Shown here: positions 1 through 9,809 of the stretch, in pieces
How the letters are laid out: each line of letters begins with the position of its first letter
Numbering within the stretch: the first letter of the stretch is position 1
Source of the DNA: Bhargavaea massiliensis
GTDB taxonomy: Bacteria; Bacillota; Bacilli; Bacillales_A; Planococcaceae
Assembly (NCBI RefSeq): GCF_018390575.1
Contig: NZ_JAHBCJ010000002.1
Coordinates: forward strand, 206,811-270,810
Direction: 5' to 3'
DNA length: 64,000 bases
Made by a program: the position numbers and the translations under genes
The notes under the pieces: model-generated
Database searches by the model: none
The model's input: only the letters and a program-made list of their open reading frames with translations
What the model was told of the DNA's origin: nothing

Positions 1-639
1 GACACGCCTCGCCGCCTCGGAAACGAATTCCTGTTCCAAGAGCTGGCTGAAGCGAACATCAAGGAATTTGAAAAGAACGGCGTCAGGAAAATCATCACGA
101 TTGACCCGCACGCCTACAACATCTTCAAGAACGAATATCCGGACTTCGGTTATCAGGCCATCGTCTACCACCATACAGAGTTTCTGCACAAGCTCCTGAT
201 GGAAGGCAAGCTGAAACCGAAGTACGCAGTGAACGAAAAGATTACGTTCCACGATTCGTGCTACCTCGGACGCTATAACGATGTGTACGACGCGCCGCGT
301 GAGATTCTGAAGTCCATTCCGGGCGTCGAACTTGTCGAGATGGTCCGGAACCGACAGGATGCCATGTGCTGTGGCGCAGGCGGAGGCCTCATGTGGATGG
401 AAGAAGACAAGGGCCACCGGGTCAACGTCGCACGGACCGAACAGGCGCTGGAAGTCAATCCGTCCGTTATTTCATCCGCTTGCCCATACTGCCTGACCAT
501 GATCTCTGACGGCACGAAGGCGGTCGAAGTGGAAGACAAGGTCGGCACATACGATGTTGCGGAACTTCTCGAACGCTCCATTTTCGGGGACAACCTGGAA
601 CCGGCGATAGAAAAAGAGGAAGAACCGATTCTCCAGTAA
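1..639 (+). CDS. (Fe-S)-binding oxidoreductase, 3' part (YwjF/HdrB-like)
   Basis: The reading frame is open from the first base, so the gene starts upstream and only the last 212 codons are here. The visible part is a cysteine-rich (CCG-type) domain as in heterodisulfide-reductase-related proteins: a HDSCYLGR segment about 83 residues in, MCCGAGGG about 125 residues in, and ACPYC about 165 residues in. These cysteines are expected to hold a 4Fe-4S-type centre. In B. subtilis a similar protein (YwjF) lies beside acyl-CoA dehydrogenase acdA, and it is thought to pass electrons from acyl-CoA dehydrogenases or ETF to the quinone pool. The same neighbourhood here (thiolase and two acyl-CoA dehydrogenases downstream) supports that role. 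The exact redox partner is inference. A terminator follows. Confidence 0.85.
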   Translation, partial: DTPRRLGNEFLFQELAEANIKEFEKNGVRKIITIDPHAYNIFKNEYPDFGYQAIVYHHTEFLHKLLMEGKLKPKYAVNEKITFHDSCYLGRYNDVYDAPREILKSIPGVELVEMVRNRQDAMCCGAGGGLMWMEEDKGHRVNVARTEQALEVNPSVISSACPYCLTMISDGTKAVEVEDKVGTYDVAELLERSIFGDNLEPAIEKEEEPILQ

Positions 640-686
640 GCCGTTGCAGATTCTTTGAAAATTCGATACAATGAAACAAATGGAAG

Positions 687-714
687 AGGGAGTGCCGTGT
701 CACTCCCTTTTTCT
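687..714 (+). terminator. Rho-independent terminator after the Fe-S protein gene
   Basis: A 7-bp perfect stem (GGGAGTG at 688-694 with CACTCCC at 701-707, 6-nt loop) is followed directly by TTTTTCTT. It separates the Fe-S protein gene from the thiolase operon. Confidence 0.85.
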
Positions 715-821
715 TGGAGATTATGTCGAGCGAGCGTTCAGTCACTCTGCGGCAGGCGCTGCCCGGCATTTAATCCGGACAATATGAAAACGCTCTCATC
801 ATGAAAAGGGGGAAATCGATC

Positions 822-2027
822 ATGGCAAGAACGGCGATTCTTGGCGGGGCACGAACACCATTCGGCAAATTCGGCGGGCTTCTTGCGTCCCAGACGGCAA
901 GCGATCTTGGAGGAGTGGCAATCCGCGCAGCCCTGGAACGGACCGGAACATTACCGGAAGACGTTGATGAAGTCATCATGGGGACCGTCCTGCAGGGCGG
1001 CCAGGGTCAGATCCCGTCCCGGCAGGCCGCGAACAAGGCAGGCATCCCGTGGAAGGCGAAGACCGAAACGATCAATAAAGTCTGCGCATCCGGCATGCGC
1101 GCGGTAACACTCGGCGACCAGCTGATCCGCCTCGGTGAGGAGCAGGTGATCGTGGCGGGCGGCATGGAATCAATGTCGAACGCGCCGTACTATATGCCGA
1201 AGGGCCGCTTTGGCCTGAAAATGGGGGACGCACCGCTGGTCGACGGAATGATCCATGACGGGCTGTCCTGCTCGTTCCACCCGGACCGGGTTCATATGGG
1301 CACATACGGGAACAGCACTGCGGAAACGATGGAGCTGACGCGCGAAGCCCAGGATGAATGGGCATTCCGCAGCCATGAACGCGCCGTGAAGGCGATCGAT
1401 GAAGCCCTGTTTGTCGAAGAGATTGTCCCGGTCGAGGTACCCGCACGGAAAGGGCAGACCATCCTCGTCGGGGAAGACGAGGCGCCTCGCCGCGATACAT
1501 CTTCCGAGACGCTCGCGAAGCTGAAGCCGGCATTCGGCAAGGAAGGCACGATCACGGCCGGCAACGCACCGGGCGTGAACGACGGCGCCTGTGCGCTTGT
1601 CCTGATGGATGCGGACCGTGCGGTTCAAGAAGGCAAGGACGTGCTGGCTGAGATCATCGCCCATGCGGAAGTCGCCGTCGAACCGGAGAACTTCCCGCAG
1701 ACACCGGGACTCGTCATCAATGAAATCCTGAAAAGGACAGGGAAGTCACTAGAGGAAATCGACCTGTTCGAGATTAACGAAGCGTTCGCGGCCGTCTCGC
1801 TCGCCAGTGCGAAAATCGCCGGACTTGATCCGGAGAAAGTCAACGTCAACGGCGGCGCAGTCGCGCTCGGCCATCCGATCGGTGCGAGCGGCGCGCGAAT
1901 CATCCTGACACTCGCACATGAGCTCAAGCGCCGCGGGGGCGGTGTCGGCATTGCAGCAATCTGCTCGGGCGGCGGCCAGGGGGATGCCGTCATGATCGAA
2001 GTGCCGAAACAGGAACAGGGGGAGTAA
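822..2027 (+). CDS. fadA: acetyl-CoA C-acyltransferase (thiolase)
   Basis: A 401-residue thiolase that cleaves 3-ketoacyl-CoA with CoA, or condenses two acetyl-CoA. The acyl-enzyme cysteine is Cys88 in VCASGMRA. The C-terminal [10 protein letters not shown] (catalytic His) and CSGGGQGDA (second Cys) motifs are intact. The start at 822 is chosen over an in-frame ATG at 801 because an AGGGGGA-type ribosome site at 805-811 lies at the right distance from 822, and the protein then begins [15 protein letters not shown] as in the family. It is the first gene of a thiolase/3-hydroxyacyl-CoA dehydrogenase/acyl-CoA dehydrogenase set that resembles mmgABC of B. subtilis, so the symbol could equally be mmgA or thl. 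Only 2 bp separate it from the next gene, which implies one transcript. Confidence 0.93.
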   Translation: MARTAILGGARTPFGKFGGLLASQTASDLGGVAIRAALERTGTLPEDVDEVIMGTVLQGGQGQIPSRQAANKAGIPWKAKTETINKVCASGMRAVTLGDQLIRLGEEQVIVAGGMESMSNAPYYMPKGRFGLKMGDAPLVDGMIHDGLSCSFHPDRVHMGTYGNSTAETMELTREAQDEWAFRSHERAVKAIDEALFVEEIVPVEVPARKGQTILVGEDEAPRRDTSSETLAKLKPAFGKEGTITAGNAPGVNDGACALVLMDADRAVQEGKDVLAEIIAHAEVAVEPENFPQTPGLVINEILKRTGKSLEEIDLFEINEAFAAVSLASAKIAGLDPEKVNVNGGAVALGHPIGASGARIILTLAHELKRRGGGVGIAAICSGGGQGDAVMIEVPKQEQGE

Positions 2028-2029
2028 AC

Positions 2030-2881
2030 ATGGACATCAAACATGTCATGGTCATTGGAGCCGGACAGATGGGCGGCGGCATCGCACAGGTGTGCGCCCA
2101 GGCCGGGTTCGACGTGACCCTAAACGATATAAGCGAAGAAGCCTATGAAAAAGGACTCGGTGTCATCACGAAAAACCTTTCCCGCGGAGTGGAAAAGGGC
2201 CGGATGACAGAGGAAGAAAAAGACGCGGCACTCGGACGCATCCGGAAATCGACGGATCTTTCCGATGCGAAACATGCCGATCTGATCATCGAGGCGGCAG
2301 TCGAAAAAATGGAGATCAAGCAGTCGATTTTCAAGCAGCTTGACGAACATGCGCAGGAGCATGCAATTTTGTCGACGAACACGTCCGCGTTGCCGATCAC
2401 GGAAATCGCTGCTGTCACCAAGCGGCCGGGACAGGTTATCGGGATGCACTTCATGAATCCGGTGCCGGTCATGAAGCTCGTTGAAATCATCCGGGGCCTC
2501 GCCACGACCGACGAGACGTACCAGGCGGTCGAGGACATGACGAGGAAGCTGTCCAAGACGCCGGTTGAGGTGAACGACTACCCGGGATTCGTTTCGAACC
2601 GCGTGCTCATGCCAATGATCAACGAGGCCATTTTCACGCTTTACGAAGGAGTCGCAACAAAAGAAGCCATCGACGAAGTGATGAAACTCGGCATGAACCA
2701 CCCGATGGGCCCGCTCCAGCTTGCGGACTTTATCGGCCTGGACACTTGCCTGTACATCATGGAAGTGCTGCATGACGGTTTCGGCGACCCGAAATACCGC
2801 CCATGCCCGCTTCTCCGCAAATACGTCAACGCCGGCTGGCTCGGCAAAAAGTCAGGCCGCGGCTTCTACATCTACGAATAA
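2030..2881 (+). CDS. hbd: 3-hydroxybutyryl-CoA / 3-hydroxyacyl-CoA dehydrogenase
   Basis: A 283-residue NAD-dependent dehydrogenase of the HBD/MmgB type. It oxidises (S)-3-hydroxyacyl-CoA to the 3-ketoacyl-CoA that the upstream thiolase uses. The N-terminal Rossmann motif is [13 protein letters not shown]. The catalytic His is in [15 protein letters not shown], and the C-terminal all-alpha domain ends in the typical [12 protein letters not shown]. Length matches the single-domain family, with no fused hydratase. It starts 2 bp after the thiolase stop with AGGGGGA just upstream. No enoyl-CoA hydratase gene is present in this window, so that step must be encoded elsewhere. Confidence 0.93.
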   Translation: MDIKHVMVIGAGQMGGGIAQVCAQAGFDVTLNDISEEAYEKGLGVITKNLSRGVEKGRMTEEEKDAALGRIRKSTDLSDAKHADLIIEAAVEKMEIKQSIFKQLDEHAQEHAILSTNTSALPITEIAAVTKRPGQVIGMHFMNPVPVMKLVEIIRGLATTDETYQAVEDMTRKLSKTPVEVNDYPGFVSNRVLMPMINEAIFTLYEGVATKEAIDEVMKLGMNHPMGPLQLADFIGLDTCLYIMEVLHDGFGDPKYRPCPLLRKYVNAGWLGKKSGRGFYIYE

Positions 2882-2923
2882 GCCGGTCCGTCCGTACAGC
2901 ATTTATCAAATGAGGTGCACACC

Positions 2924-4060
2924 ATGAATTTTGCATTCAACGAAGAACAGAACATGATGCGCCGGATGGTGCGCGACTTTGCGAAAAACGAGGTGGAACC
3001 GTTTGTTCCGAGGATGGAAGCCGGCGAGTTCCCCCGCCCGCTGCTTGAAAAGATGGGCGAGCTGGGACTCATGGGCATCACGGTGCCCGAAGAGTATGGC
3101 GGCTCCGGAATGGATTATATGAGCTATATCATCGCGATCCATGAACTGTCCAAAGCAAGCGCCGTCATGGGTGTGATCCTGAGTGTCCACACATCGGTCG
3201 GCATCAATCCGATCCTGAAGTTCGGAACGGAAGAACAGAAACAGACGTACATCCCGAAGATGGCGTCTGGCGAGTATCTCGGTGCATTCTGCCTCACCGA
3301 ACCGTCCTCCGGATCCGATGCCGGCGCGATGAAGACAAAGGCGGTCAAAAAAGACGGCCATTACGTCCTGAACGGTTCCAAAGTGTTTATTACAAACGGG
3401 GGCGAGGCGGATGTCTACATCGTCTTCGCCAACACGAATCCGGCAGCGGGCAGCCGCGGTGTCACGGCGTTTATCGTCGATAAAGGCACGCCTGGTTTCG
3501 TCATCGGCAAGGACGAAGAGAAGATGGGACTCCATGGCTCCCGCACCGTCCAGCTGACGTTCGAGGATATGAACGTGCCGGTGGAGAATGTGCTCGGCCA
3601 GGAAGGCGAAGGGTTCAAGATCGCCCTCGCCAATCTGGATGCCGGCCGGATCGGCATTGCCGCACAGTCACTGGGCATCGCGGAAGCCGCAACAGAAGCG
3701 GCCGTCGCCTATGCAAAGGAACGAGTCCAGTTCGGCAAGCCGATTGCAGCCAATCAGGGAATCGGCTTCAAGCTCGCCGACATGGCGACATCCGTCGAAG
3801 CGGCACGCCTCCTCGTCTATCAGGCAGCGGACCTGTACGGACGCGGCGTACCCGCCGGCAAGGAAGCTTCAATGGCGAAATTGTTCGCCTCCCAGGCGGC
3901 CATGGACTGCGCGATTGAAGGCGTCCAGGTATTCGGCGGATACGGCTATACAGAAGACTATCCGGCGGAGCGCTACTTCCGTGATGCGAAAGTGACTCAG
4001 ATTTATGAAGGCACGAGCGAGATCCAGAAGATAGTCATCAGTAAACATCTCACAAAGTGA
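2924..4060 (+). CDS. acyl-CoA dehydrogenase (short/branched-chain type), copy 1
   Basis: A 378-residue FAD flavoprotein that introduces the alpha-beta double bond in an acyl-CoA and passes electrons to ETF. The start at 2924 (MNFAFNEEQNMM) follows TGAGGTG at 2911-2917. An in-frame GTG at 2915 sits inside that site and is unlikely. Recognisable pieces are CLTEPSSGSDAG (FAD/substrate segment), KVFITNGG, the PVENVLGQEGEGF loop and the C-terminal QIYEGTSEIQ with the likely catalytic Glu. It resembles MmgC/AcdA, so short straight or branched substrates are likely; the chain length cannot be read from sequence. It is about 59% similar by eye to the next dehydrogenase, suggesting an old duplication. 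An inverted repeat covers its stop codon. Confidence 0.92.
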   Translation: MNFAFNEEQNMMRRMVRDFAKNEVEPFVPRMEAGEFPRPLLEKMGELGLMGITVPEEYGGSGMDYMSYIIAIHELSKASAVMGVILSVHTSVGINPILKFGTEEQKQTYIPKMASGEYLGAFCLTEPSSGSDAGAMKTKAVKKDGHYVLNGSKVFITNGGEADVYIVFANTNPAAGSRGVTAFIVDKGTPGFVIGKDEEKMGLHGSRTVQLTFEDMNVPVENVLGQEGEGFKIALANLDAGRIGIAAQSLGIAEAATEAAVAYAKERVQFGKPIAANQGIGFKLADMATSVEAARLLVYQAADLYGRGVPAGKEASMAKLFASQAAMDCAIEGVQVFGGYGYTEDYPAERYFRDAKVTQIYEGTSEIQKIVISKHLTK

Positions 4061-4116
4061 GATGTTTGCCCAAGAGCGGGCGTTTGGCGGCAACCCCTCA
4101 CGAGGTGAGGGGTTGC
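4043..4116 (+). other. two perfect stem-loops at the 3' end of acyl-CoA dehydrogenase 1
   Basis: AAACATCTCAC (4043-4053) pairs with GTGAGATGTTT (4057-4067) across an AAA loop, and the TGA stop lies inside the stem. A second stem pairs GCAACCCCTCAC (4090-4101) with GTGAGGGGTTGC (4105-4116) across GAG. Neither has a following T-run, so these are not standard intrinsic terminators. They could slow 3' decay or block RNA polymerase in a Rho-dependent way. Confidence 0.7.
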
Positions 4117-4121
4117 ACATC

Positions 4122-4226
4122 GAGATTACAGGTTAGTGCTTCAAGAATACACGTTCACTTCTTGAGATTACACGTTGGGGCTGCGAGATTACCCGTTGGG
4201 GCTGCGAGATTACACGTTGGGCGCAT
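4122..4226 (+). repeat. 21-bp phased array A (GAGATTACACGTT type), five units
   Basis: Five units start at 4122, 4143, 4164, 4185 and 4206, each exactly 21 bp apart. The core is GAGATTACACGTT followed by GGGGCTGC in the last three units. Units 3-5 are nearly identical; units 1 and 2 are diverged (AGATTACAGGTT and AGAATACACGTT). The array fills the gap between two acyl-CoA dehydrogenase genes. Confidence 0.85.
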
Positions 4227-4244
4227 ATCCTGGCCCGGTTGCAT

Positions 4245-4316
4245 GAAAGATCAGAGAGGGCGGTCTAAAGATCATGAAGCCACGGCGAAAGATCAGAACC
4301 GGACCATAAAAGATCA
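4245..4316 (+). repeat. 21-bp phased array A' (AAAGATCA type), four units
   Basis: The octamer AAAGATCA occurs at 4246, 4267, 4288 and 4309, exactly 21 bp apart each time, while the 13 bases between copies are unrelated. It lies directly after array A, close to but one base off the same 21-bp lattice. The rest of the gap to 4413 holds only the ribosome site of the next gene (AAGGTGG near 4399). Confidence 0.85.
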
Positions 4317-4413
4317 ATAAGGCTGCCGACTGCCGGTTGTTGCGCCCCGTACCACGCGCTCTATGAAAGTACTAATAAACGGCACGGCCGTTGACCGAAA
4401 GGTGGAAGACGAA

Positions 4414-5553
4414 ATGAACTTTAAATTGTCCGAAGAACATGAAATGATCCGGAAAATGGTGCGCGACTTTGCAGAAAAAGATATCGCGCCGACTGCGGCG
4501 GAGCGTGATGAGGAAGAGCGCTTCGATGTGGAGCTGTTCCACAAGATGGCGGAGCTCGGCCTGACGGGCATTCCGTGGCCGGAAGAGTACGGCGGCATCG
4601 GTTCCGATTTCCTCGCGTATGTCATTGCGGTCGAGGAGCTTTCCCGTGTGGATGCGTCCGCAGGCGTCGTCCTGTCCGCACACACGTCTCTGGCCGGCTG
4701 GCCGGTCTATAAATACGGCACGGAAGAGCAGAAGCAGAAGTATCTCCGTCCGATGGCGGAAGGCTCGAAAATCGGTGCCTACTGCCTGACGGAAGCAGGG
4801 TCCGGGTCCGATGCGGGCGGCATGAAGACGACTGCGAAAAAGGACGGCGACCACTACATCCTGAACGGTTCCAAGATGTTCATCACGAACGGCGGCATTG
4901 CCGACACGTACATCGTCTTCGCGGTCACCGATCCTTCTTCCAAGCACAAAGGCACGAGTGCGTTTATCGTCGAAAGTGATTTTGAAGGCTTCTCGGTCGG
5001 CAAAAAGGAGAAAAAGCTCGGTATCCGTTCGTCACCGACAACGGAAGTCGTCCTCGACAACTGTAAAGTCCCTGCCGAAAACCTGCTGGGCGAAGAGGGC
5101 CAGGGCTTCATCATCGCGATGAAGACGCTGGACGGCGGCCGCAACGGCATCGCCGCACAGGCGGTCGGTATTGCACAGGGCGCACTTGACCACTCGGTTG
5201 CCTATGCGAAGGAGCGCGAGCAGTTCGGCAAGCCGATCGCGGCAAACCAGGGCATCGGATTTAAGCTCGCCGACATGGCGACGTCGATCGAGGCGTCCCG
5301 TCTCCTCACGTATCAGGCAGCGTGGCTCGAGTCGAACGGCCACCCGTACGGCAAAGAGTCCGCAATGGCAAAACTCATGGCGGGCGACACCGCGATGAAG
5401 GTGACGACGGAAGCGGTCCAGGTGTACGGCGGATACGGCTACACGAAGGACTATCCGGTCGAGCGATTCATGCGTGACGCGAAAATCACGCAGATCTACG
5501 AGGGCACGCAAGAGATCCAGCGCCTCGTCATCTCCCGCATGCTGACGAAATGA
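4414..5553 (+). CDS. acyl-CoA dehydrogenase (short/branched-chain type), copy 2
   Basis: A 379-residue acyl-CoA dehydrogenase, paralogous to the gene at 2924. The start at 4414 ([12 protein letters not shown]) is preferred over an in-frame ATG at 4363 because AAAGGTGGAA lies just upstream and the N-terminus then aligns with copy 1. It carries [21 protein letters not shown], the [13 protein letters not shown] loop and [10 protein letters not shown] with the probable catalytic Glu. The stop overlaps the start of the TetR gene (ATGA), so it is cotranscribed with the regulator and icmF. Together with IcmF this fits degradation of branched or C4 acyl-CoA; the precise substrate is not determinable here. 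Confidence 0.92.
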   Translation: MNFKLSEEHEMIRKMVRDFAEKDIAPTAAERDEEERFDVELFHKMAELGLTGIPWPEEYGGIGSDFLAYVIAVEELSRVDASAGVVLSAHTSLAGWPVYKYGTEEQKQKYLRPMAEGSKIGAYCLTEAGSGSDAGGMKTTAKKDGDHYILNGSKMFITNGGIADTYIVFAVTDPSSKHKGTSAFIVESDFEGFSVGKKEKKLGIRSSPTTEVVLDNCKVPAENLLGEEGQGFIIAMKTLDGGRNGIAAQAVGIAQGALDHSVAYAKEREQFGKPIAANQGIGFKLADMATSIEASRLLTYQAAWLESNGHPYGKESAMAKLMAGDTAMKVTTEAVQVYGGYGYTKDYPVERFMRDAKITQIYEGTQEIQRLVISRMLTK

Positions 5554-6209
5554 CCGGAAAGAAAACGTCGGTGCGCCATGAGGTCAAGTCGTCGGTCAAA
5601 GACGAGTCACTGATCGAGAAGCGCCGCGACCAGATGATCCGCGGAGCGGTGAAGCTGTTCAGGGAGAAGGGGTTCCACCGCACGACCACGCGGGAAATCG
5701 CGAAGGAAGCGGGCTTCAGCATCGGCACGCTCTATGAATATATCCGAACAAAGGAAGACGTCCTGTATCTGGTCTGCGACCGCATCTATGAGGAAGTCAA
5801 TGACCGCCTGTCCCAGCTTGCTGAAAAACAGGGCACGCTAGAAGGCCTGAAGGACGCCATCCGACTCTATATCGAAACGATCGATGAAATGGATGACGAA
5901 TTCACGGTCATGTATCAGGAAACAAAGTCCTTGCCGAAAACAGCACTCAGCTATGTACTGGAAAAGGAGCTTGAAATGGCGGGCATGTTCGAGCGGATGC
6001 TGGCCGGCTGCTCCGAAGCGGGCGAGATCAGGCTTTCCGAGAAGGAAGCCCGGCTCGGCGCACACCATATCATTGTCCAGGGGCAGATGTGGGCGTTCCG
6101 CCGCTGGACGCTCCGCAAACAGTTCACATTAGGGGAATTCATCGATATGCTGACGGACCAGCTGCTCTACGGGGTGGCAGGCCGTCTGCAGAAGGGGGAA
6201 GCAAAATGA
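5550..6209 (+). CDS. TetR/AcrR family transcriptional regulator
   Basis: A 219-residue regulator with a DNA-binding domain at about residues 25-75: [20 protein letters not shown] followed by the recognition helix in [16 protein letters not shown]. The rest is a ligand-binding helical domain with no family-specific motif I can name. It starts in a 4-bp overlap with acyl-CoA dehydrogenase 2, without its own clear ribosome site, so translation is probably coupled. It ends in another 4-bp overlap with icmF. From position it probably controls this operon in response to an acyl-CoA, like FadR-type TetR proteins of Bacilli. That is inference; I saw no clear palindromic operator upstream of the thiolase gene. 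Confidence 0.9.
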   Translation: MTGKKTSVRHEVKSSVKDESLIEKRRDQMIRGAVKLFREKGFHRTTTREIAKEAGFSIGTLYEYIRTKEDVLYLVCDRIYEEVNDRLSQLAEKQGTLEGLKDAIRLYIETIDEMDDEFTVMYQETKSLPKTALSYVLEKELEMAGMFERMLAGCSEAGEIRLSEKEARLGAHHIIVQGQMWAFRRWTLRKQFTLGEFIDMLTDQLLYGVAGRLQKGEAK

Positions 6210-9200
6210 CAACTGCACAAGTTGAAGTCTACAAGCCGGTGAACCATGTCCGGTTCGTGACGGCATCCAGCCTGTTCGACGGCCATGATGCCTCGATCAA
6301 CATCATGCGCCGCATCCTGCAGGCAAGCGGGGCGGAAGTCATCCATCTCGGCCATAACCGGTCGGTCGAGGAAGTTGTCAATGCGGCCATCCAGGAAGAC
6401 GTGCAGGGGATCGCGATCTCTTCCTACCAGGGCGGCCACGTCGAATATTTCAAGTACATGCATGATCTCCTGAAGGAAAAAGGCGCGCCGCATATCCGCA
6501 TCTACGGCGGCGGGGGAGGCGTCATCATCCCGAGGGAGATCAAGGAACTCCACGACTACGGAATCTCGGGCATCTTTTCGCCGGAAGACGGGCGCCGGCT
6601 CGGCCTCCAGGGCATGATCAATGAAATGTTGAAGCAGTGTGATTACAAAACGTCCGAGAAAAAGGACCTCGGCCATCCGGAGGAGCTGGCTGCGGACAAT
6701 GTACCGCTCCTGTCCGGCCTGATTACACTGGCGGAAGACGCGCATCTGAACCAGACCGATGAAGCAAAGAAGGTGCTGGAAGCTGTCCGGCAAAAGTCGA
6801 AAAACACACCTGTTTTCGGTATTACGGGCACAGGGGGCGCAGGCAAGAGCTCGCTGACCGATGAGCTGATCCGCAGGTTCCTCCATGAACTGCCGGACAA
6901 AAAAGTCGCCATCCTGTCAATCGACCCGACCAAGCAGAAAACGGGCGGCGCGCTCCTCGGCGACCGGATCCGCATGAACGCGATCTTCAGCGACAGGGTC
7001 TACATGCGGAGCCTGGCGACACGGGGATCCCGCTCCGAACTGTCGGGTGCCATCCGTGATGTGCTGGATGTGGTCCGTGCGGCAGGCTTTGACCTGATCA
7101 TCGTCGAAACGAGCGGAATCGGGCAGGGCGATGCCGAGGTCGCAGAAATCGCGGACGCCTCGATGTACGTGATGACGAGTGAATTCGGTGCGCCTACTCA
7201 GCTCGAGAAAATCGATATGATCGACTTCGCAGACCTGATCGCGATCAATAAGTTTGAGCGCAAAGGGTCCGAAGATGCTCTCCGCCAAGTGCAGAAGCAG
7301 TACCAGCGGAGCCGCCTGCTGTGGGACCGCCAGCTTGACGAGATGCCGGTGTATGGCACCATCGCAAGCCAGTTCAACGATAAGGGCACCAACTCGCTGT
7401 TCGCGGCCATCGTCGATGTCCTGAACGACAAGTTCGGCCTCGGCTGGGAAACGTCTTACAAGCAGTCCGTCAAGACACAAAAGCAGAACGTCATCATCCC
7501 GAATGACCGCCGTTATTACCTTCGCGAAATCACCGATACGATCCGTGACTACCACAAGCGCGCGGAACAGCAGGCAGAGCTTGGCCGCAGGCTGTTCCAG
7601 CTGGAAGGAGCACTCGCCATGATCCGCGAAAAAGGCGGGGATGAGGCACTTGAGGCATCTCTCCAGTCGCTGGTCGACGGGGTGAATAGTGAGCTGACGA
7701 CAGAGTCCAGGCGTATCCTCGAGAACTGGGAAAGCCTGAAGGAAGCCTACTCCGGGGAAGAATTCATCACAAAGATCCGGGACAAGGAAATCCGCACGAT
7801 CCTTCGTACGGAAAGCCTGGCCGGCCTGAAGATTCCAAAGGTCGCCCTGCCGAAGTTCAAAGATTACGGAGAAATCCTCCGCTGGGTGTATGCGGAAAAC
7901 GTGCCGGGCTCCTTCCCGTACACGGCTGGCGTGTTCCCGTTCAAGCGCCAGGGGGAGGATCCGAAGCGACAGTTTGCGGGAGAGGGGACGCCGGAGCGGA
8001 CCAACCGCCGGTTCCATTATCTTTCCAAGGATGATGATGCAAAGCGCCTGTCCACGGCATTCGACTCGGTCACGCTGTATGGCGAAGACCCGGCTTACCG
8101 CCCGGACATTTACGGCAAGGTGGGCGAGTCAGGCGTATCGGTCTGCACGCTTGAAGACATGAAAAAGCTGTACGACGGTTTCGACCTTTGTGCACCGTCA
8201 ACATCGGTCTCGATGACGATCAACGGCCCGGCGCCGATCATCCTCGCGATGTTCATGAACACAGCGATCGACCAGCAGGTAAAGAAGAAGGAAGAGGAGC
8301 TCGGCCGCACCCTGAATGTGGAAGAGTTCACAGAAGTGCGTGAACAGACGCTCCAGACTGTACGGGGAACCGTCCAGGCCGACATCCTGAAGGAAGACCA
8401 GGGCCAGAACACATGCATCTTCTCGACTGAGTTCGCCCTCCGCATGATGGGGGATATCCAGCAGTACTTTATCGACCACAAGGTCCGCAACTATTACTCG
8501 GTGTCCATCTCCGGCTACCATATAGCAGAAGCGGGGGCCAACCCGATTTCCCAGCTTGCCTTCACGCTGGCGAACGGCTTCACTTACGTGGAATATTATC
8601 TGAGCCGCGGCATGAACATCGATGACTTCGCGCCGAACCTGTCGTTCTTCTTCTCGAACGGCCTTGATCCGGAATACACGGTGATCGGCCGCGTGGCACG
8701 GCGCATCTGGGCGATTGCGATGCGCGAGAAATACGGCGCGAACGAGCGCAGCCAGAAGCTGAAGTACCACGTCCAGACATCGGGCCGGAGCCTGCACGCT
8801 CAGGAAATCGACTTTAACGACATCCGGACGACGCTCCAGGCGCTCATGGCCCTGCAGGACAATTGCAACTCTCTCCATACGAATGCCTATGACGAAGCCA
8901 TCACGACGCCGACAGAAGAGTCGGTGCGCCGTGCGATGGCGATTCAAATGATCATCACGAAAGAGCATGGACTCTCGAAAAACGAAAATCCTCTCCAGGG
9001 CTCGTTTGTCATCGAGGAACTGACCGACCTTGTCGAACAGGCCGTGCTGGCCGAATTCGACCGCCTGAATGACCGAGGCGGCGTCCTGGGTGCGATGGAG
9101 ACCCAATATCAGCGCGGCAAGATCCAGGAAGAGTCGATGTATTACGAACACCTCAAGCATTCGGGTGAACTGCCGATTGTCGGCGTCAATACCTATCTGA

Positions 9201-9469
9201 ATCCGAACCCGCCATCCGAGGAAGATATCGACAATATGGAGCTTGCCCGTGCGACGAAAGAAGAAAAAGAAACTCAAATCCGCAATCTGAAGTCGTTCCA
9301 GGAGCGCCATGGCGACCGCACGCAGGAGGCCCTCGACCGCCTGAAAAACGCGGCCGTCACAGGGGGCAACATTTTTGAGGCTCTCATGGATACGGTCAAG
9401 GTCGCCAGCCTCGGCCAGATCACGGCAGCCCTATATGAAGTCGGAGGACAATACCGCAGGAATATGTAA
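6206..9469 (+). CDS. icmF: fused isobutyryl-CoA mutase IcmF
   Basis: A 1087-residue adenosylcobalamin enzyme that interconverts isobutyryl-CoA and n-butyryl-CoA. Order of parts: a B12-binding domain at the N-terminus ([10 protein letters not shown] with the Co-ligand His, then SSYQGGH and GGGGGV); a MeaB-type G-protein chaperone domain with P-loop [12 protein letters not shown] at about residue 210, followed by [20 protein letters not shown] and NKFERKG; and a C-terminal mutase TIM barrel starting near [12 protein letters not shown]. This order and length are diagnostic of IcmF rather than methylmalonyl-CoA mutase, whose substrate loop has a Tyr/Arg signature. The start at 6206 has AGGGGGA 6 bp upstream and overlaps the TetR stop. 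Longer in-frame starts lie inside the TetR gene. A terminator follows. Confidence 0.95.
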   Translation: MTTAQVEVYKPVNHVRFVTASSLFDGHDASINIMRRILQASGAEVIHLGHNRSVEEVVNAAIQEDVQGIAISSYQGGHVEYFKYMHDLLKEKGAPHIRIYGGGGGVIIPREIKELHDYGISGIFSPEDGRRLGLQGMINEMLKQCDYKTSEKKDLGHPEELAADNVPLLSGLITLAEDAHLNQTDEAKKVLEAVRQKSKNTPVFGITGTGGAGKSSLTDELIRRFLHELPDKKVAILSIDPTKQKTGGALLGDRIRMNAIFSDRVYMRSLATRGSRSELSGAIRDVLDVVRAAGFDLIIVETSGIGQGDAEVAEIADASMYVMTSEFGAPTQLEKIDMIDFADLIAINKFERKGSEDALRQVQKQYQRSRLLWDRQLDEMPVYGTIASQFNDKGTNSLFAAIVDVLNDKFGLGWETSYKQSVKTQKQNVIIPNDRRYYLREITDTIRDYHKRAEQQAELGRRLFQLEGALAMIREKGGDEALEASLQSLVDGVNSELTTESRRILENWESLKEAYSGEEFITKIRDKEIRTILRTESLAGLKIPKVALPKFKDYGEILRWVYAENVPGSFPYTAGVFPFKRQGEDPKRQFAGEGTPERTNRRFHYLSKDDDAKRLSTAFDSVTLYGEDPAYRPDIYGKVGESGVSVCTLEDMKKLYDGFDLCAPSTSVSMTINGPAPIILAMFMNTAIDQQVKKKEEELGRTLNVEEFTEVREQTLQTVRGTVQADILKEDQGQNTCIFSTEFALRMMGDIQQYFIDHKVRNYYSVSISGYHIAEAGANPISQLAFTLANGFTYVEYYLSRGMNIDDFAPNLSFFFSNGLDPEYTVIGRVARRIWAIAMREKYGANERSQKLKYHVQTSGRSLHAQEIDFNDIRTTLQALMALQDNCNSLHTNAYDEAITTPTEESVRRAMAIQMIITKEHGLSKNENPLQGSFVIEELTDLVEQAVLAEFDRLNDRGGVLGAMETQYQRGKIQEESMYYEHLKHSGELPIVGVNTYLNPNPPSEEDIDNMELARATKEEKETQIRNLKSFQERHGDRTQEALDRLKNAAVTGGNIFEALMDTVKVASLGQITAALYEVGGQYRRNM

Positions 9470-9502
9470 GAGGAAGACGGTTTCCGACAAGAAAAAATTT
9501 CC

Positions 9503-9536
9503 GATGTCCCGCTTCTGCGGGACATCTATTTTTTCT
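9503..9536 (+). terminator. Rho-independent terminator of the icmF operon
   Basis: A 10-bp perfect stem (GATGTCCCGC 9503-9512 with GCGGGACATC 9517-9526, TTCT loop) is followed by TATTTTTTC. It closes the fatty-acid/branched acyl-CoA operon. Confidence 0.93.
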
Positions 9537-9578
9537 TCTGATGTATAATGTAGGAAGTAGCGCAGAGGAGGGCTCCCG

Positions 9579-9737
9579 TTGAAAACGTCCTATCACGTGG
9601 TCATTATGGTGATCCTGATCGTCCTGTCCATAGCCCTATACAACCATGGTCTTGCCGCGGCTCCGCTGATTCTGCTGTCCGCGCAGCTGTTTTATCTGTT
9701 CTTCAGCGGATGGAGAACGCTTAAAAACAAAAGTTGA
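9579..9737 (+). CDS. small membrane protein, 52 residues
   Basis: A short gene not found by length-filtered calling. The TTG start at 9579 has a strong ribosome site GAGGAGGG at 9565-9572, spaced 6 bp. The product begins MKTSYHVVIMVILIVLSIAL, then has a short polar turn (YNHG) and a second hydrophobic stretch, and ends in WRTLKNKS. Two membrane helices with a basic C-terminus are predicted. A TATAAT at 9544-9549 upstream could be its -10 box, though no good -35 is seen. It lies alone between the icmF terminator and rpoE. No family is recognised. The strong ribosome site, hydrophobic pattern and isolated position support it being real. Confidence 0.65.
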   Translation: MKTSYHVVIMVILIVLSIALYNHGLAAAPLILLSAQLFYLFFSGWRTLKNKS

Positions 9738-9809
9738 CGGTGGCATAGCGGGAACCCCATTGTATATAATGGTGATTATGCCAACGCATGCAGAAAGGAC
9801 GTGCTCCTG

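Noticed and set aside
4122-4316. CRISPR array
   Set aside because: Repeats and spacers are too short (21-bp total period), sequence units diverge, no cas gene is present.
4057-4320. 87-codon frame through arrays A and A' giving heptapeptide repeats (RLHVGAA, then KDQ-containing units)
   Set aside because: The period of 21 bp keeps any frame open. The GTG start overlaps the previous stop, there is no ribosome site, and the composition is unlike neighbouring genes.
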